From NCBI GenBank assembly GCA_038501625.1, contig JAZAYU010000009.1, positions 4,835,001 through 4,899,000 on the forward strand: 64,000 nt of DNA, given 5' to 3'. The DNA comes from Corbicula japonica. Taxonomy: Eukaryota > Mollusca > Bivalvia > Venerida > Cyrenidae. Below are positions 32,301 through 44,100 of the stretch, piece by piece (position 1 is the first letter of the stretch; every line of letters begins with the position of its first letter). The position numbers and the translations under genes are program-made. Below the pieces are notes generated by a model. That model saw only the letters and a list, made by a program, of their open reading frames with translations. It was not told the origin of the DNA and did no database searches.

Positions 32301-33935
32301 AAAAGATTTGGAACGTTGACAGAATCACATTACAAGCTCCTTTAGACGCGATTCTGTCGGAATAATAAAAATCATTTTATCTGTACATCTTTTATTCTCT
32401 ACCCAAATGCATGGAAAAATGACAACTTTATTGTGACCTTAAACTGTAATATGACGACTTTTAATATTACAGCCGACGTTATGCAACTTCTGACATTTGC
32501 TAACGTCAAGCCAGGCATCGCAAACAGAAATGTTTTTGACGTGCCGGCACAGTGCCAATTTGGACCAATGATCAACGTAAGTTGTTATCTTACTATGGAA
32601 TGCCAAAGCCACATAAAGTCAAATATTTGCAGGTACCTTCAATTATTTGAAGATCACTTAAAAAAGAAACCTGTTAAAATCAATTGAAGACTCTTTAATT
32701 TAGAGACAGCTCTTAATCACTGGTTGCTATCAATAAATACTGGTAATTAGCTATTTTCTCTTATTTGCTGAATTGGAGAGCTCCCAATCAATTTTAAAAA
32801 AATCTACAAATCACTAAATGAGGGCAACATGATAAGATATGATATTCTCATATCTTACATTTGAGCTCTTATTGCGCATTTTATAATTGATTTGTTGAGA
32901 TTGTAAATGAGTCCAAATTTATGTAAACTCAAATATTTGAAGATGTCTTAAGTTATTTGCAGATCACTTTCATTTAACTGATGAGCTCTACAACTGAATA
33001 AATGATATCATCAACTACATTCGAAAGCTCTCCAATTCAACATTCTTTAAAAAAATAACATATATATATGATAATTGAGGATATAAATGTATCTTTTAAT
33101 CACGTGTAGTCCTCCTTAATTTAATAAGAGATCTGTTAATGAAAAGAATATAAGTGAGCTCAAATTCAATTAAATAACTCCTCTTTCTAAATGAATTGGA
33201 GAGCTTTCGACTTATTTGATGAGGAATTGAACTATTTAACCCTTTCCTCCATATATACACCTTTATTGCATGGGCGAACAGTTTAGATCCAGATCAGCTG
33301 GCACATCCGCGCCGTCTGATCAGGATCTAAACTGATCTAAATTGTTTTTGATTTGTTAAGGTTATTTCTGACCCAAATGCGAACAGTGCAGATTCTGATC
33401 AGATGACACAGATGTGCCAGCTGATCTGGATCTTGACTGGTCGCACATGAGTAAAAATGCATATATATGGAGGAAAGGGTTAAAGATCAGCTATTTTACA
33501 AGGTTTTGTAGTTCTGGCTTCCACTACTTAATATATTTCGGAGAGTTCTTAAATTCCAATATAAATATCATTAAAAATTTAAGTGCTATCTCTGATTTGG
33601 AGGAAGGTCATCTATAAAATTGATTTGGAATGATCATCAGCTGAATTGGAGAGCTCTTCTCTAATTAAATTGACATCTTTATTTATGATAAGCTTTTCAG
33701 TTCAGTTAAAGTGCTCCAAATGACTCAAATATTTGAGTTTATGAAGCTTTTGCATTCCATAGATATCACCATATTACTAGCAAAGTTAGTTTAAATGTGT
33801 ACCTACAGTAAGCATTTTTATTATTTCAACAATATAGATGTATATATCTGTCAATTTAGATGCATATCAAATGTTTTTACACCTTTATTACAGTTCTGTT
33901 ATTTTGAATTTCAGATTCCAGAATTTGGACGTTGA
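29369..33935 (+). CDS. Ependymin-related protein, gene B (six coding exons)
   Basis: Exons are 29369-29518, 30076-30186, 31011-31086, 31713-31871, 32473-32576 and 33915-33935, giving 206 residues. The first five exons match gene A in length exactly, so A and B are recent duplicates. The signal peptide is MLQILVAFSVLSTLVA. The mature protein has CCAPDQW, the six cysteines in the same positions, a conserved NAT sequon, VTADTC and VFDVPAQC. The last exon is shorter than in A (ends EFGR then TGA), so it lacks the RAIFT tail. The ATG at 29369 is chosen over 29333 because only this position matches gene A and it follows an acceptor-like TTTAG. Intron 5 contains a 1.2-kb TIR element with a nested foldback MITE. 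ATTAAA at about 33978 may be the poly(A) signal. Confidence 0.9.
29926..30012. repeat. Palindromic repeat M2 copy
   Basis: AAAACTGAGATTGGAGG..CTCAAG and CGATGCTTGAGGTTTGAGAC arms, in intron 1 of EPDR gene B. Confidence 0.6.
30802..30838. repeat. Direct duplication of a 19-bp word
   Basis: GAAGGAAGAAACGCATCTAA occurs twice in tandem in intron 2 of EPDR gene B. Confidence 0.75.
32593..33762. mobile_element. TIR element filling intron 5 of EPDR gene B
   Basis: The left end CTATGGAATGCCAAAGCCAC and the right end (reverse complement) CTATGGAATGCAAAAGCTTC continue as inverted repeats through AAATATTT for about 35 bp. Inside, GAATTGGAGAGCTC recurs in both orientations. A copy of foldback MITE M1 (33237-33482) is nested in the middle. 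No ORF is credible, so this is a non-autonomous DNA element. Confidence 0.65.
33237..33482. mobile_element. Foldback MITE M1, copy 1
   Basis: The ends TTAACCCTTTCCTCC and GGAGGAAAGGGTTA are inverted. Inside are two further dyads built on GATCCAGATCAGCTGGCACA and TGTGCCAGCTGATCTGGATC with CTGATCAGGATCT. About 240 bp. This is the only copy left of 34 kb. Confidence 0.85.
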
Positions 33936-34948
33936 GACATCTTTACATAGTATTTTCTTGCTAAGTCATTTTCTGAAATTAAACTGTTAAACATCAATTT
34001 CTTGTAAACCTTACTTCTATCTAACTGTAAAACAACCCTAGGCTCTCTTAAATTAAGGTTATCTAAATATGGCGCCGGTTTCAAGAAATATCATTATTTA
34101 CCTATCGTTTAACTATTTATGATGGATAAAAATTGGAACTGTTTACTAAATAGGTAAAGGTGAGTTGTGCTCAATACGGGGCCAGGCGGCAAAGACAGTA
34201 ACTGCCAATGAACACACCAAGATAAAAATAGAACATGGCACTTTATCAAAGCATTATAAATGAACATTAACAGCTAGAATGTTTGAACAGACAGATGGTC
34301 AAGCCAAATATTAGTTTACTAGAAATCATATTACACAAGCTGCCAAGAAATTAAACATTTGAGGTCAAATTAATGCATGTAAACTTATAGCCATCAGAAT
34401 TGTAAGCTACAACAAGGAAACTATAAGCCCTGTGGCTCCTTTGAATCCATGAACACATTGTCATCTCCAAGCTCCTATCTCCAATACCTCCTAGGAATTC
34501 ATGTTTAGATGAGCATCAATGTATGCAAAAAATATAAAACATTGGAATAAGAATCTTTTTAAGTTTGACAATGCATGTTTAGTAAAACCTCTGCAGTATT
34601 TCTCAATACATAAAAAAATCAAAATCACTGAAGTTTCACCATGAATGTTAATTTTGAACAACTGCAGTATTTCTCCAAGCTGCTTGGAAAACTTTGCAAC
34701 ATAGCAAAAAAATCAAAATCACTGAAACAGGAAGCATCTGAAAATAGTAAATCGATGTAGAAGGGGTTTAGTTTAAAACACCAATGTCCAGATAGGTTTA
34801 GCTAAAACAAAGGATCCCAAATGAAGTTCTAGCTGATCCTTACATTCCATTGTTAATCTACACACATCTGTTTCCAAAATGTTTTCACATTGATTTTTCA
34901 GAAGTGCACATGCTAGTTTTCACTTTAACCAGAATGTTTTGTTTATGT
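33936..34948. other. Convergent intergenic gap between EPDR gene B and the ZU5-ANK gene
   Basis: Contains both 3' ends and untranslated regions. Two near copies of a CTGCAGTATTTCTC..AAATCAAAATCACTGAA segment lie at about 34590-34635 and 34663-34726. No gene is supported. Confidence 0.45.
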
Positions 34949-35125
34949 TCATCCGACTGTACAACAAGTTTTCACTGCTATATCATCTTTGTTTGCTGGC
35001 TTGCATGCTGTATTGATACTTTTCTGAGAGGTGTGATAGTCTTTTCTAATACAAAAGTCTTTGATCATAGACATAATATCTAACCGTCCTATCTCTGTAG
35101 CTATATCACTAGCTGTCACCCCACA
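34949..35125 (-). CDS. ZU5-ANK gene last exon
   Basis: Acceptor TTTCAG, then GVTASDIATEIGRLDIMSMI, a final half ankyrin repeat, followed by a basic, cysteine-containing tail and TGA at 34951-34949. 58 codons plus stop. Confidence 0.82.
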   Translation of the reverse strand, partial: CGVTASDIATEIGRLDIMSMIKDFCIRKDYHTSQKSINTACKPANKDDIAVKTCCTVG

Positions 35126-38100
35126 CTGAAATATACAAAGTATTTAAAACATAACCTAAGTAAAAATAAGCTGACACTTCCATGAGTCTGATTAGGATCT
35201 ACACTGTTTGCATCTAGAGAGAAATAACTTGGAGACTAGTCTCAAATTTCAAGCATCTGATTGGCTGAAATGGAGACAAATTACTGTTGATATTGACCGC
35301 AAAAATCGTTATTGACGATTTTTTAGGTCAATATCACAGCATATTTCCCAGCTAATAAGTAATTGTATAATATTGCATCAAAAAATAGTAAACAATACAC
35401 ATTTCTTTTGCTTGTAAAGAAAGAAACAAAATTTTGAGTTTTGAGCATGGAGTTCAAACTCAGGTTTTGTAGCCTCAGGGTCTTTGTTTGTACCTGGTTA
35501 ACAATATTGGTCTGAGCTCCAGACTTCAGCAATCTCTTCGCAATCTCTTTGTGTCCCCCTTGAGATGCCAGGTAAAGGCAAGTCATTCCCTCCTGAAAAA
35601 AAAAAACAACAAAACTAGGGCTGAAGGTTAAAAAGCTAAGATTGGAAACCAGTCTCAAATCTCAAGCATCTGATTGGCTGAAATGGCGACTGGTTGCATC
35701 TGGGGCATTGTCGTACATGCTTGACAAGACTTATAAAAAGTTTCTCTATAAAATTTCATCAAAGTCTAGTTGACAGTGGAATTACATCTATAATGTACAA
35801 TCACAACAACATTGTCTTGTAGGTATACAATCTGGATACCAGTACTTACCTTTGTTTGGAGATTGACATCTGCTCCAGCCTGGATAAGTCTGTCAGCAAG
35901 ATCTAGGTTACCATGGTAACAGGCACAATGTAAGGCAGAGACATCTCTCTAGAAAAAAGATAAAGTTAACTACACTCAAAAATAGGTGTGCCAGGACAAA
36001 ATAGTCATTTCTACTTTGTGCCATTAAAGCCGTTGTTGTTTTGCCCTGGCAAGCTCTTAGGCAATACCATGAAAAAATGATGAGAGGTCGTGAAACCATG
36101 ATGCGAGAATGCGAAAACTCAATACAAGGTGGCTTATACACGATGTGAGGGTATGAAAGTATGATTTGAGGACACTTAAAATCGTGCATTCGCATCATTG
36201 TTTTGTCATTTCACATCATGACCTTGCATCATGTTTTCTGTTTTAGTGATCTTGCCCAACTGGTCACTAATCATTAGCCTCCTGCTCAGGTGAGCTAAAA
36301 CCTAGTTTAGAAGTCTGTTACCTTTAATATGACACTGCATTATTATTTAACAAGTCATTATACGGTCAGTGCACTTATGTCAGAAATATAGGACAATAAG
36401 ATGCTATACAAAAAAACAAGGCGATGGGATAATACCAGGTTTCTTCTTAAATTGTAAGTGAGAAAGGGGCATATCTTTTACAAAACAAAGAGTTATGAAA
36501 CTTGTCGCGATAATTGCTATAGTGATGTCAGACAACTATGGTAAGTTTCAAAGCTTGCAAAGAGAAATTAACAAAAAACTTAAAATTAAATGTGGACGGC
36601 AGTCCACCCAACAACATAGACCTTTTCCAAAGAATACCTGGTTAAAAAATTATTTAACTTAACTCTTTCACTGCCATAGGACGGCATATGCCATCCCTAT
36701 TATTTTCAGCGTATTTGCCATATGGACGGCTTTTGTCGTTTCTATATATAGACCAGCATGCAAAGCGGGGATTTCTGCTGACATAGGCAGATCATTGAAA
36801 TATTGACCAATAATGTTATTGCTTTCATTTTCACATGTAAACATAGTAATTATGTCGATATATCTATAAATAACCAGCCTCATTCTGAAATTGGTATTGG
36901 TATTTGTTTATGTTGTTGTAAAAAGCTCTTGGCACTGACGATGTCAATTCGGGTTTTCGACGTTGGCAGCGAAAGGGTTAAACTAAGTACTATTTATAAA
37001 ATTATTTTATTAATGCGGAAGTAGTATAAACATACACATTGTAACATCATTACTTAGTTTATAGATACAAACAGCCAGCACAATCTGAATATGGTATTAC
37101 AAGTAAAATGTACCTCTGTAGATTTACAAGCTACATCTGGCTCTACAGACAACCTTTCTAACACCTTCTCTGTATTGCCTTCTACTACAGCTTTCAGAAA
37201 GTCTTTTGTCTTTTCATCACATACCTGTTAACAAAAAATATGCTTTTAATTAATCATTACTCCATGGATGTGGCTTATACCACTCATATAACAAGTGTAA
37301 ATACAGGTCCCATACTCTGTTAAATAATGTGACTTATAACATTTATTGAGTCACATGCTGTGATGTGTTTACCAGTATGAAAGAGAAATAAATTCAACAT
37401 ACATTAATCTGCTAATAAAAAAAGTTCAAAAATATATACAAAATGAAAGGTTAATGCATATCTTCTTTAAAAAAAAACCCTGCCTTCTTAACCCTTTCCT
37501 ACATAGATAAACCTTTATAATATTGCACTGTTTGCTTTTTGATTCGTTAGGTTATTTCTGTCAAAAACACGAACAGTGCAGATTCAGATCAGATGGCAGG
37601 GATGTGCCAGCTGATCTGGATCTACACTGGTTGCACATGCTTAAAAATGCGTATATATGGAGGAAAGGGTTAAAATATTTTCCTGTGATTGTCTAAAAGA
37701 AGTAAGTACTTTCCAAGACAAGTCTAAAGCAGATGACTGGCTTAAATTTATACTCTCCATTGTAAGTTTGTGATCTTTGGCTTCAGCTACATGTATTTAC
37801 CTCTAAACTATCCAGGTCTCTTTGCCAGAGATACTTGCTATGATTGGCTAGTTTTTGGCGGACTGGACCAATTAAATCTTTCGATGCTTGTCTGTTGGTG
37901 ACACAGTGTAACAATGCTTCACCATGGCACTTAAAACCCTGAAAAAATCAAACACCAGAAATAACTTTAAGTAACCTAAAACTAGAAAATGTCCACTGAT
38001 TCATAGTAAGTGTACTTGTGTGAGATATAAACCACTTATTAACCCTTTCATCCTGCTCCATATAAATGTTTATGCATTGTATTGCTAGTGCTACAATGTA

Positions 38101-41100
38101 TATCAATATCAGCCAGCACATTCATGCCATCTGATCAGGATCTGCACTGTTGGCTTTTTTTGTCTGACAGAAAAACCTTAAAAAAAAGAAAACAGTGCAG
38201 ATCCTGTTCAGATGGAACCAATGTGCCAGCTAATCTGGATCTTCACAGTTTGCCCATGCCTGAAGATGTATATATGGAGGAAGGGGTTAAGTAATAAAAA
38301 GTTAAAATACCATTATTGTGGTCAACATCATCCCTTTGTAAGCCCTTACTTTAAAATCATATTCACATCATGGTTGTTCATCTTTGAAATCATACCTGCA
38401 ATACATGTAGTTCCAAATTGATCCCAACAAAATTTAAATGATAGCACAGAATTAGAATTAATTTAAAATTAAAATATTTTCACTTGCCTTAGTTTTTAGC
38501 TGCTCGCTAAGTGGAAGGCAGGTAAGATCAACTAGATCTAACAACAACTGTAACATGACCTTGGACTTTTCCTTGTCATACGTGCTGAACACAGCCACCA
38601 GCAACAAGGACAGACCATCCTACAACATCAAATAACCCATGAATGGTTACTTCCCCTGACATGACAGTGACTTTCCAAGATCAGTATGCAATGGAGATCA
38701 CAGTATTTTAGTTTGACATGATTGGCTCTACTTTCTTAGCTCTTTTATCCATGGCTTATGGCTGTGCTGTTATCCATTGACAAATAATTTTCAATTGTGG
38801 ACAGTTTGTGAATGAAAATGTATCTTCGGCCTACCTTTTTGATAATCAATGCCATTAGCTTCTTACCTTTTGTATGTGTGTTTGCTTTTGCAAGCTGAGT
38901 TAAATAGTCAATTTTCTAAACAACGTTTATGTTCAATTCTTTATGTCAAGGAGGTTTTAAAGTCTTGGACTGATTTCTCCACAAAATTCAAAATGAGTAT
39001 CCTGACTAAATAAATTATCAGTAAAATATTATAAATATGATCATTTGCACAAGTGTGATTGTACTGTCCTAATAAAGTACCTGAGATATCCAAGTGACAT
39101 CAGCTCCCTTGGATAACAGTAACTTAACAACATCACACTGCATTTCTAGGATAGCTCCATACAGCGGAGGGAAGCCTGAATGCTGCAATATACAAGGGAG
39201 AGAATTCTTAATGCTGCAATAAACAAAGGAGGCATGCAAATGCTGGAATACCGGGTATAAAGGGTCCGATGCAAGATTTCCAGAAAGGAGGTTTGTTTGG
39301 GGCAGTCGAAGGGTAGTTACATCATAATTTCCAACATTCTGGCCAAAATCCCAGTGAGAATTAAATATTGCTTCCCCAAAACAGCGTTCAAGTGATCCCA
39401 CTGAACTCCCTCTAAATCTGCCCCTGTTATACAAGGGAGCCAAGCCTGAATACTGCGATACAAACATTTCCTGCATATCATGTTGACACGAAAGCACAGA
39501 GTTATCCTGGTATCAGATCAATCAATCATGCACCACAATGAGCATTTTATGATCAACCTTTTCTACATAATTATGTCATGCATCATTTTAATGTATACAT
39601 TTTAAAAACATAATACCGTATAAGTGGTTATTTCTGTGGTGACTTTATTTCTGCTATTTCTGAGGTTAAATAAATGGCCGCAAATTAAAATTGGCAGAAT
39701 ATTTATCCCTTTGTAAATTTTATATCGGTCACGGTGTGCGTTCTACATTTTGTACGTGCTTTATTACACGATATTTAAATAAGGATTTTGATGTTTTTAT
39801 TTTAGTGAGCTTGGATACTGTTGCATTTACCGGTACTCTTAAAGATAAGTTGATCTGGTTTTACTCTCAGGCTGTCAAGTGATCTTTCTTCAAAAAGTAG
39901 GAAAAAAGTAGGAACCCTTTTGACAAAAAAGTAGGGGAAAAGTAGGAAAAAGTAGGAACTTTTTCCTCAAAAGTAGGAATACATAAACAGTTTTTCAGAG
40001 TTGGGACTTCACTCTTTCTGTTACAAATTATATGTATCATGGTCATCCAGCTGAGGCCCCAACACATAAGCCAGACTGCCACTGCTAACTTAAAGAGATG
40101 TCTATGTGGAGTCAGTATGGGTCAATGGGGTCTCATCTTGATGGATAAAAACAGCACTTACAGCAATACCATGGGTTAAGTCTTCCTGCTATTATGAGAG
40201 ATGTTCAAAAAGTAATGAAAATGCAGTTTTATTGCAGAAAAAATATCGACTTTCAGTGTTTCAAGTTATACCTTGATCAGAGCTCTTAGCAGGCCTGAAA
40301 AAACTAGACTGTGTCCTGGGGACACGGATGCCCCAAATGCTATAAGAACACTTGTAAAACAAAGGGCCATAACTGTGGTTAAACTAGTCGCATTTTCTTT
40401 ACGATCATCTTCACATCCGGCTCGATCAATCTTATTGCCTATTGGTTAATGAGAAGTTGATGAGAGAGGGACAAGTGCAACTCTCTATGATCCTCACCGA
40501 GGGGGCATTATGAGTGCAACTCTATATGCCTCACACTTCATGGGGGCATAAAAAGGGGTTTTATAAAGGCTCAAGTCTAAAAAGGCCTTTTACTGTTAAT
40601 ATTTCAAAATAACTAATTAATAAAGGATACATTTGTTAGAATTCTCATTAAAAAAGCATAACATATACATTTGTATCAGTATACAAGTGTAGGGGAAGGG
40701 GCCCATACCCTTTTTAATTTTGGGGAAAAAAGTTAATTGACATGGAAACCTACTCTAAAACCACATATATCTGTAATAGGCATGTTTTATATCTAAACTT
40801 TGCTATAAATGCTTTTGCCCACAGTTGCAATAGTGTAAACATATCACCAGACCTGATTTAAAAAAAATAAATTTTACAACTCAGCATTTGTTAGAATTCT
40901 CATTGAAAAAATTCAAACATTCATAACGCAAGCAGTGCTCAGTTGCAATAAATAATTGGTCATTTTGAAAAATGCTGAGTTACATTATAAATGCTGAATA
41001 CATCAAAAACCCATGGTCTTGAAAACACTACTGCCAACATCTAAATGTATCTTGTTGGTGAACACAACAGCATTCTGAAAAAACTCAAAAAGAAGGGAGG

Positions 41101-44100
41101 GGGAGAAATACAGTAGTACAACCATTACAGTGACAAGGCTGGGAGTCTATAGATTTTGAGTGAAAACTACAGGCTTTTTGGCCTTTTTATAGGTTTTTCA
41201 GAACCAGGTGTTTTTCAATGCCAAGGGATGGGACCCATGCCCAATATTTTGGGGGAAAATAACATTATTTCTTTCTACATAAAATATCTTATGTAAAGTT
41301 ACTTTTTGCAGAAAACTGCAAGATTTTAAAGAAATTTTCTGAGGGGAAGACTGTCTACTAAAGAAGAAAAAAAAAGCCCTGAGAAGATTTAAAAGCTTTT
41401 AAGTTTGCTCTGAAATTACAGGTCTTAAAGGTTTTAAAGGTTACGCTAGGAGGCTTGCTAGATGGCTCAAACATTCCTCTAAATACTCTTAATATTTTGG
41501 CCACTTTCTATCACATGAGAATGACGGTCAGACCTTTTCTACAATTAAAATGTTATGACTATTTCTGAGGTGTTTAAAGGTGATTTCCTGTTAAAAAAAT
41601 ACTTTTTTGCAATTTAAACGGTTAAATTATCAGTTTTAAAAACTTGCATTTAAGGAGTTTTCAACACTCCATTGGCATTAATGAAATTAACTGTTATCTA
41701 TTTTACCCACATGAGTTTTATAACCCCTTTATTTCTATTTTTGACTTAGACAAATGACATTGTCAGGCCTGTTAGACCAATAGCGGTAGTTATGTAGACA
41801 GAAGAAATTCATAGAACTTCACACTTATCAACATGAATACAGGTATGACATTTACAAGTACATTACTTTCTGAACACAAAAAAAAATATTTTTAAAATCT
41901 CCTTTTAAAAGAAATAGATTTTTTCTTTTGTCCATCTGACAAAAAAGTAGGAATAGTAGGAGGTTTTTGTAAAATAGTAGGAAAAAGTAGGAACAAGACT
42001 AAAAAGTAGGAAAAACTAGGAAAAAGTAGGAAAAAGTATGACCGCTTGACAGCCTGTACTCTGATAATATTTTATTTTTAAAGCTGTTTATACCATGTCA
42101 TTAAATTACTAAAACGCAGGTAAATCGCAGGAAAATATTTCAGATGTTGGATTATGTTTGAATAGGCCCATCTTTTCCAATCGTTACACATAATTACTGT
42201 TTGCACCTGAGTCAAACATTCTATTGTTTAGGGGAGCATTAAGAAACATTTATAAAACTCTATAACCGTGTTTGCTGTAATGATAGTTGTTTTTTTTTGT
42301 GTGTTTTTCGTACGATTACGCAAAGACTTTCCATTTGCAGGTGATTGATAACTCAAACATAATATATGTATTAGGTTCACTTGATGCCGCAGAAATAATG
42401 TATGCATAAATAACCACTTATACGGTATGGTATGCCAAACAGATATTACTTTCCATATGCTAGGGATAAAAGAGTTCTTAATTCTTTGAGATAACCTTCA
42501 CAACCTCATTGGCCAAGATTCTAAAATGTATTAAAATTAAGTCAGAGTGTTTGAAATTTTATGATACCAACTGAAGGTTTTATAAATGTGTTGTACATCT
42601 AAATCCTTCTTGTACCTTAGATGGCATGTTAACATTACATCCATTCTCCAGAAGTTTATCAACAACACTGACATGTCCATGAAAACTGGCAAGGTGAATT
42701 GCTCCATTTCCTTTCTGGAATAAACAATATCTCATACTAATTTAAACAAGCAAAACTTCAAAAAAATTAACTCTTTCCTGTACAGACACACCTTTATTGC
42801 TAGGGCGAACAGTTTAGATCCAGATCAGCCGGCACATCCGTGCCATCTGATCAGGACCTAAACTGTTCGCTTTTTGATTCATTAGGCTGATCTGGATCTA
42901 CACTGGTCGCACATGCATAAAAATGCGTATATATCCAGGAAAGGGTTAAATCAAGCATAACTGACCAATCCCATTATGTTTTCCAGTCTCTATAAAATAC
43001 AATCAAACCACATTGTGTTAAAGGCATCAGTTTCCTGGATTTCATTTCAAAATAACTGTAAATATCTTACCGGAAACTCTGACATACTGTTTTATCATTA
43101 TATTTTGCTTGGGATTAAACGTTGTATGTTTGCACTTGGATAAAATTAATGCTCCACTTTAAACCTCCAGCAAAGTTACACCATGTAATAATAAATAATA
43201 AGATATACGATTGTGCTAATTTATGTCCACACGAATATATAATTTCTGAGTATTTCGCAAAAATATGTCCCCACAAAACTTTATGATACTATATTAACCG
43301 AACTGCATTATTAAAAGATGTACATGTACTCCTATAAAGCTAATACTGTCATGTAATTTTACTGGTAATTCAATGTCTAAGAAAACATAAATTTATGTTC
43401 AACATTGTAAATACAACAACCTTAACAAAAATATATTGTGTTACTTGTATAGCACAAAAAACATTCAAGTAAATATATAAAATCAGATTTATTTATAAAC
43501 AGGATTGCATATAACCATAAGCATTTAAATAGATACTGCAAATTTTAATGTAAGGAACTATCATTATTGTTTTGTGTAATCTTGATAAATGTCTTAAAAT
43601 AAAAAAAATCTGTTTCGACTTTGTTTCATTATGTCATTTTTGCATTTGATGTTCTACTGGTTCATTATTACATTATTGAAAAAAAAATCTCTTTAAAATA
43701 TCTTCCAAAACCCTTTCCTCCATAGACACACTTTATTGTGTGGGTGAACAGTGTAAATCCAGATCAGCTGGCCATCCGTGCCATCTGATCAGGATCTGCA
43801 CTGTTCACTTTTTGATTTTTTAGGTTATTTCCTACCAAAATGCGACAAGTGCAGATCCTGATCAGACAGTGGCAGCTGATCTGGATCTACACTGGTCGCA
43901 CATGCGTTAAAATGCGTATATGTGGAGGAAAGGGTTAATCCTCCTAGCTAGCCTACCTGTTCAGTTCTTACTTTGAGGATGCTACACATTGTCTGACACC
44001 AACTTATTATTCACACTTCAAGACTGATGTAATATAAACTTGCAGCTGACGGGTCTAAAAATTTATTTTGACCTAAATTTCGCACAAATAAATCTTAATG

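Larger units (their letters stand above)
39613..42428. mobile_element. TIR element T1 split by a nested hAT-like element
   Basis: Perfect 21-bp inverted ends: ATACCGTATAAGTGGTTATT at 39613-39633 and its complement at 42408-42428. Without the nested insertion (39868-42056 plus one TSD copy) the element is about 0.6 kb and non-coding. In an intron of the ZU5-ANK gene. Confidence 0.82.
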
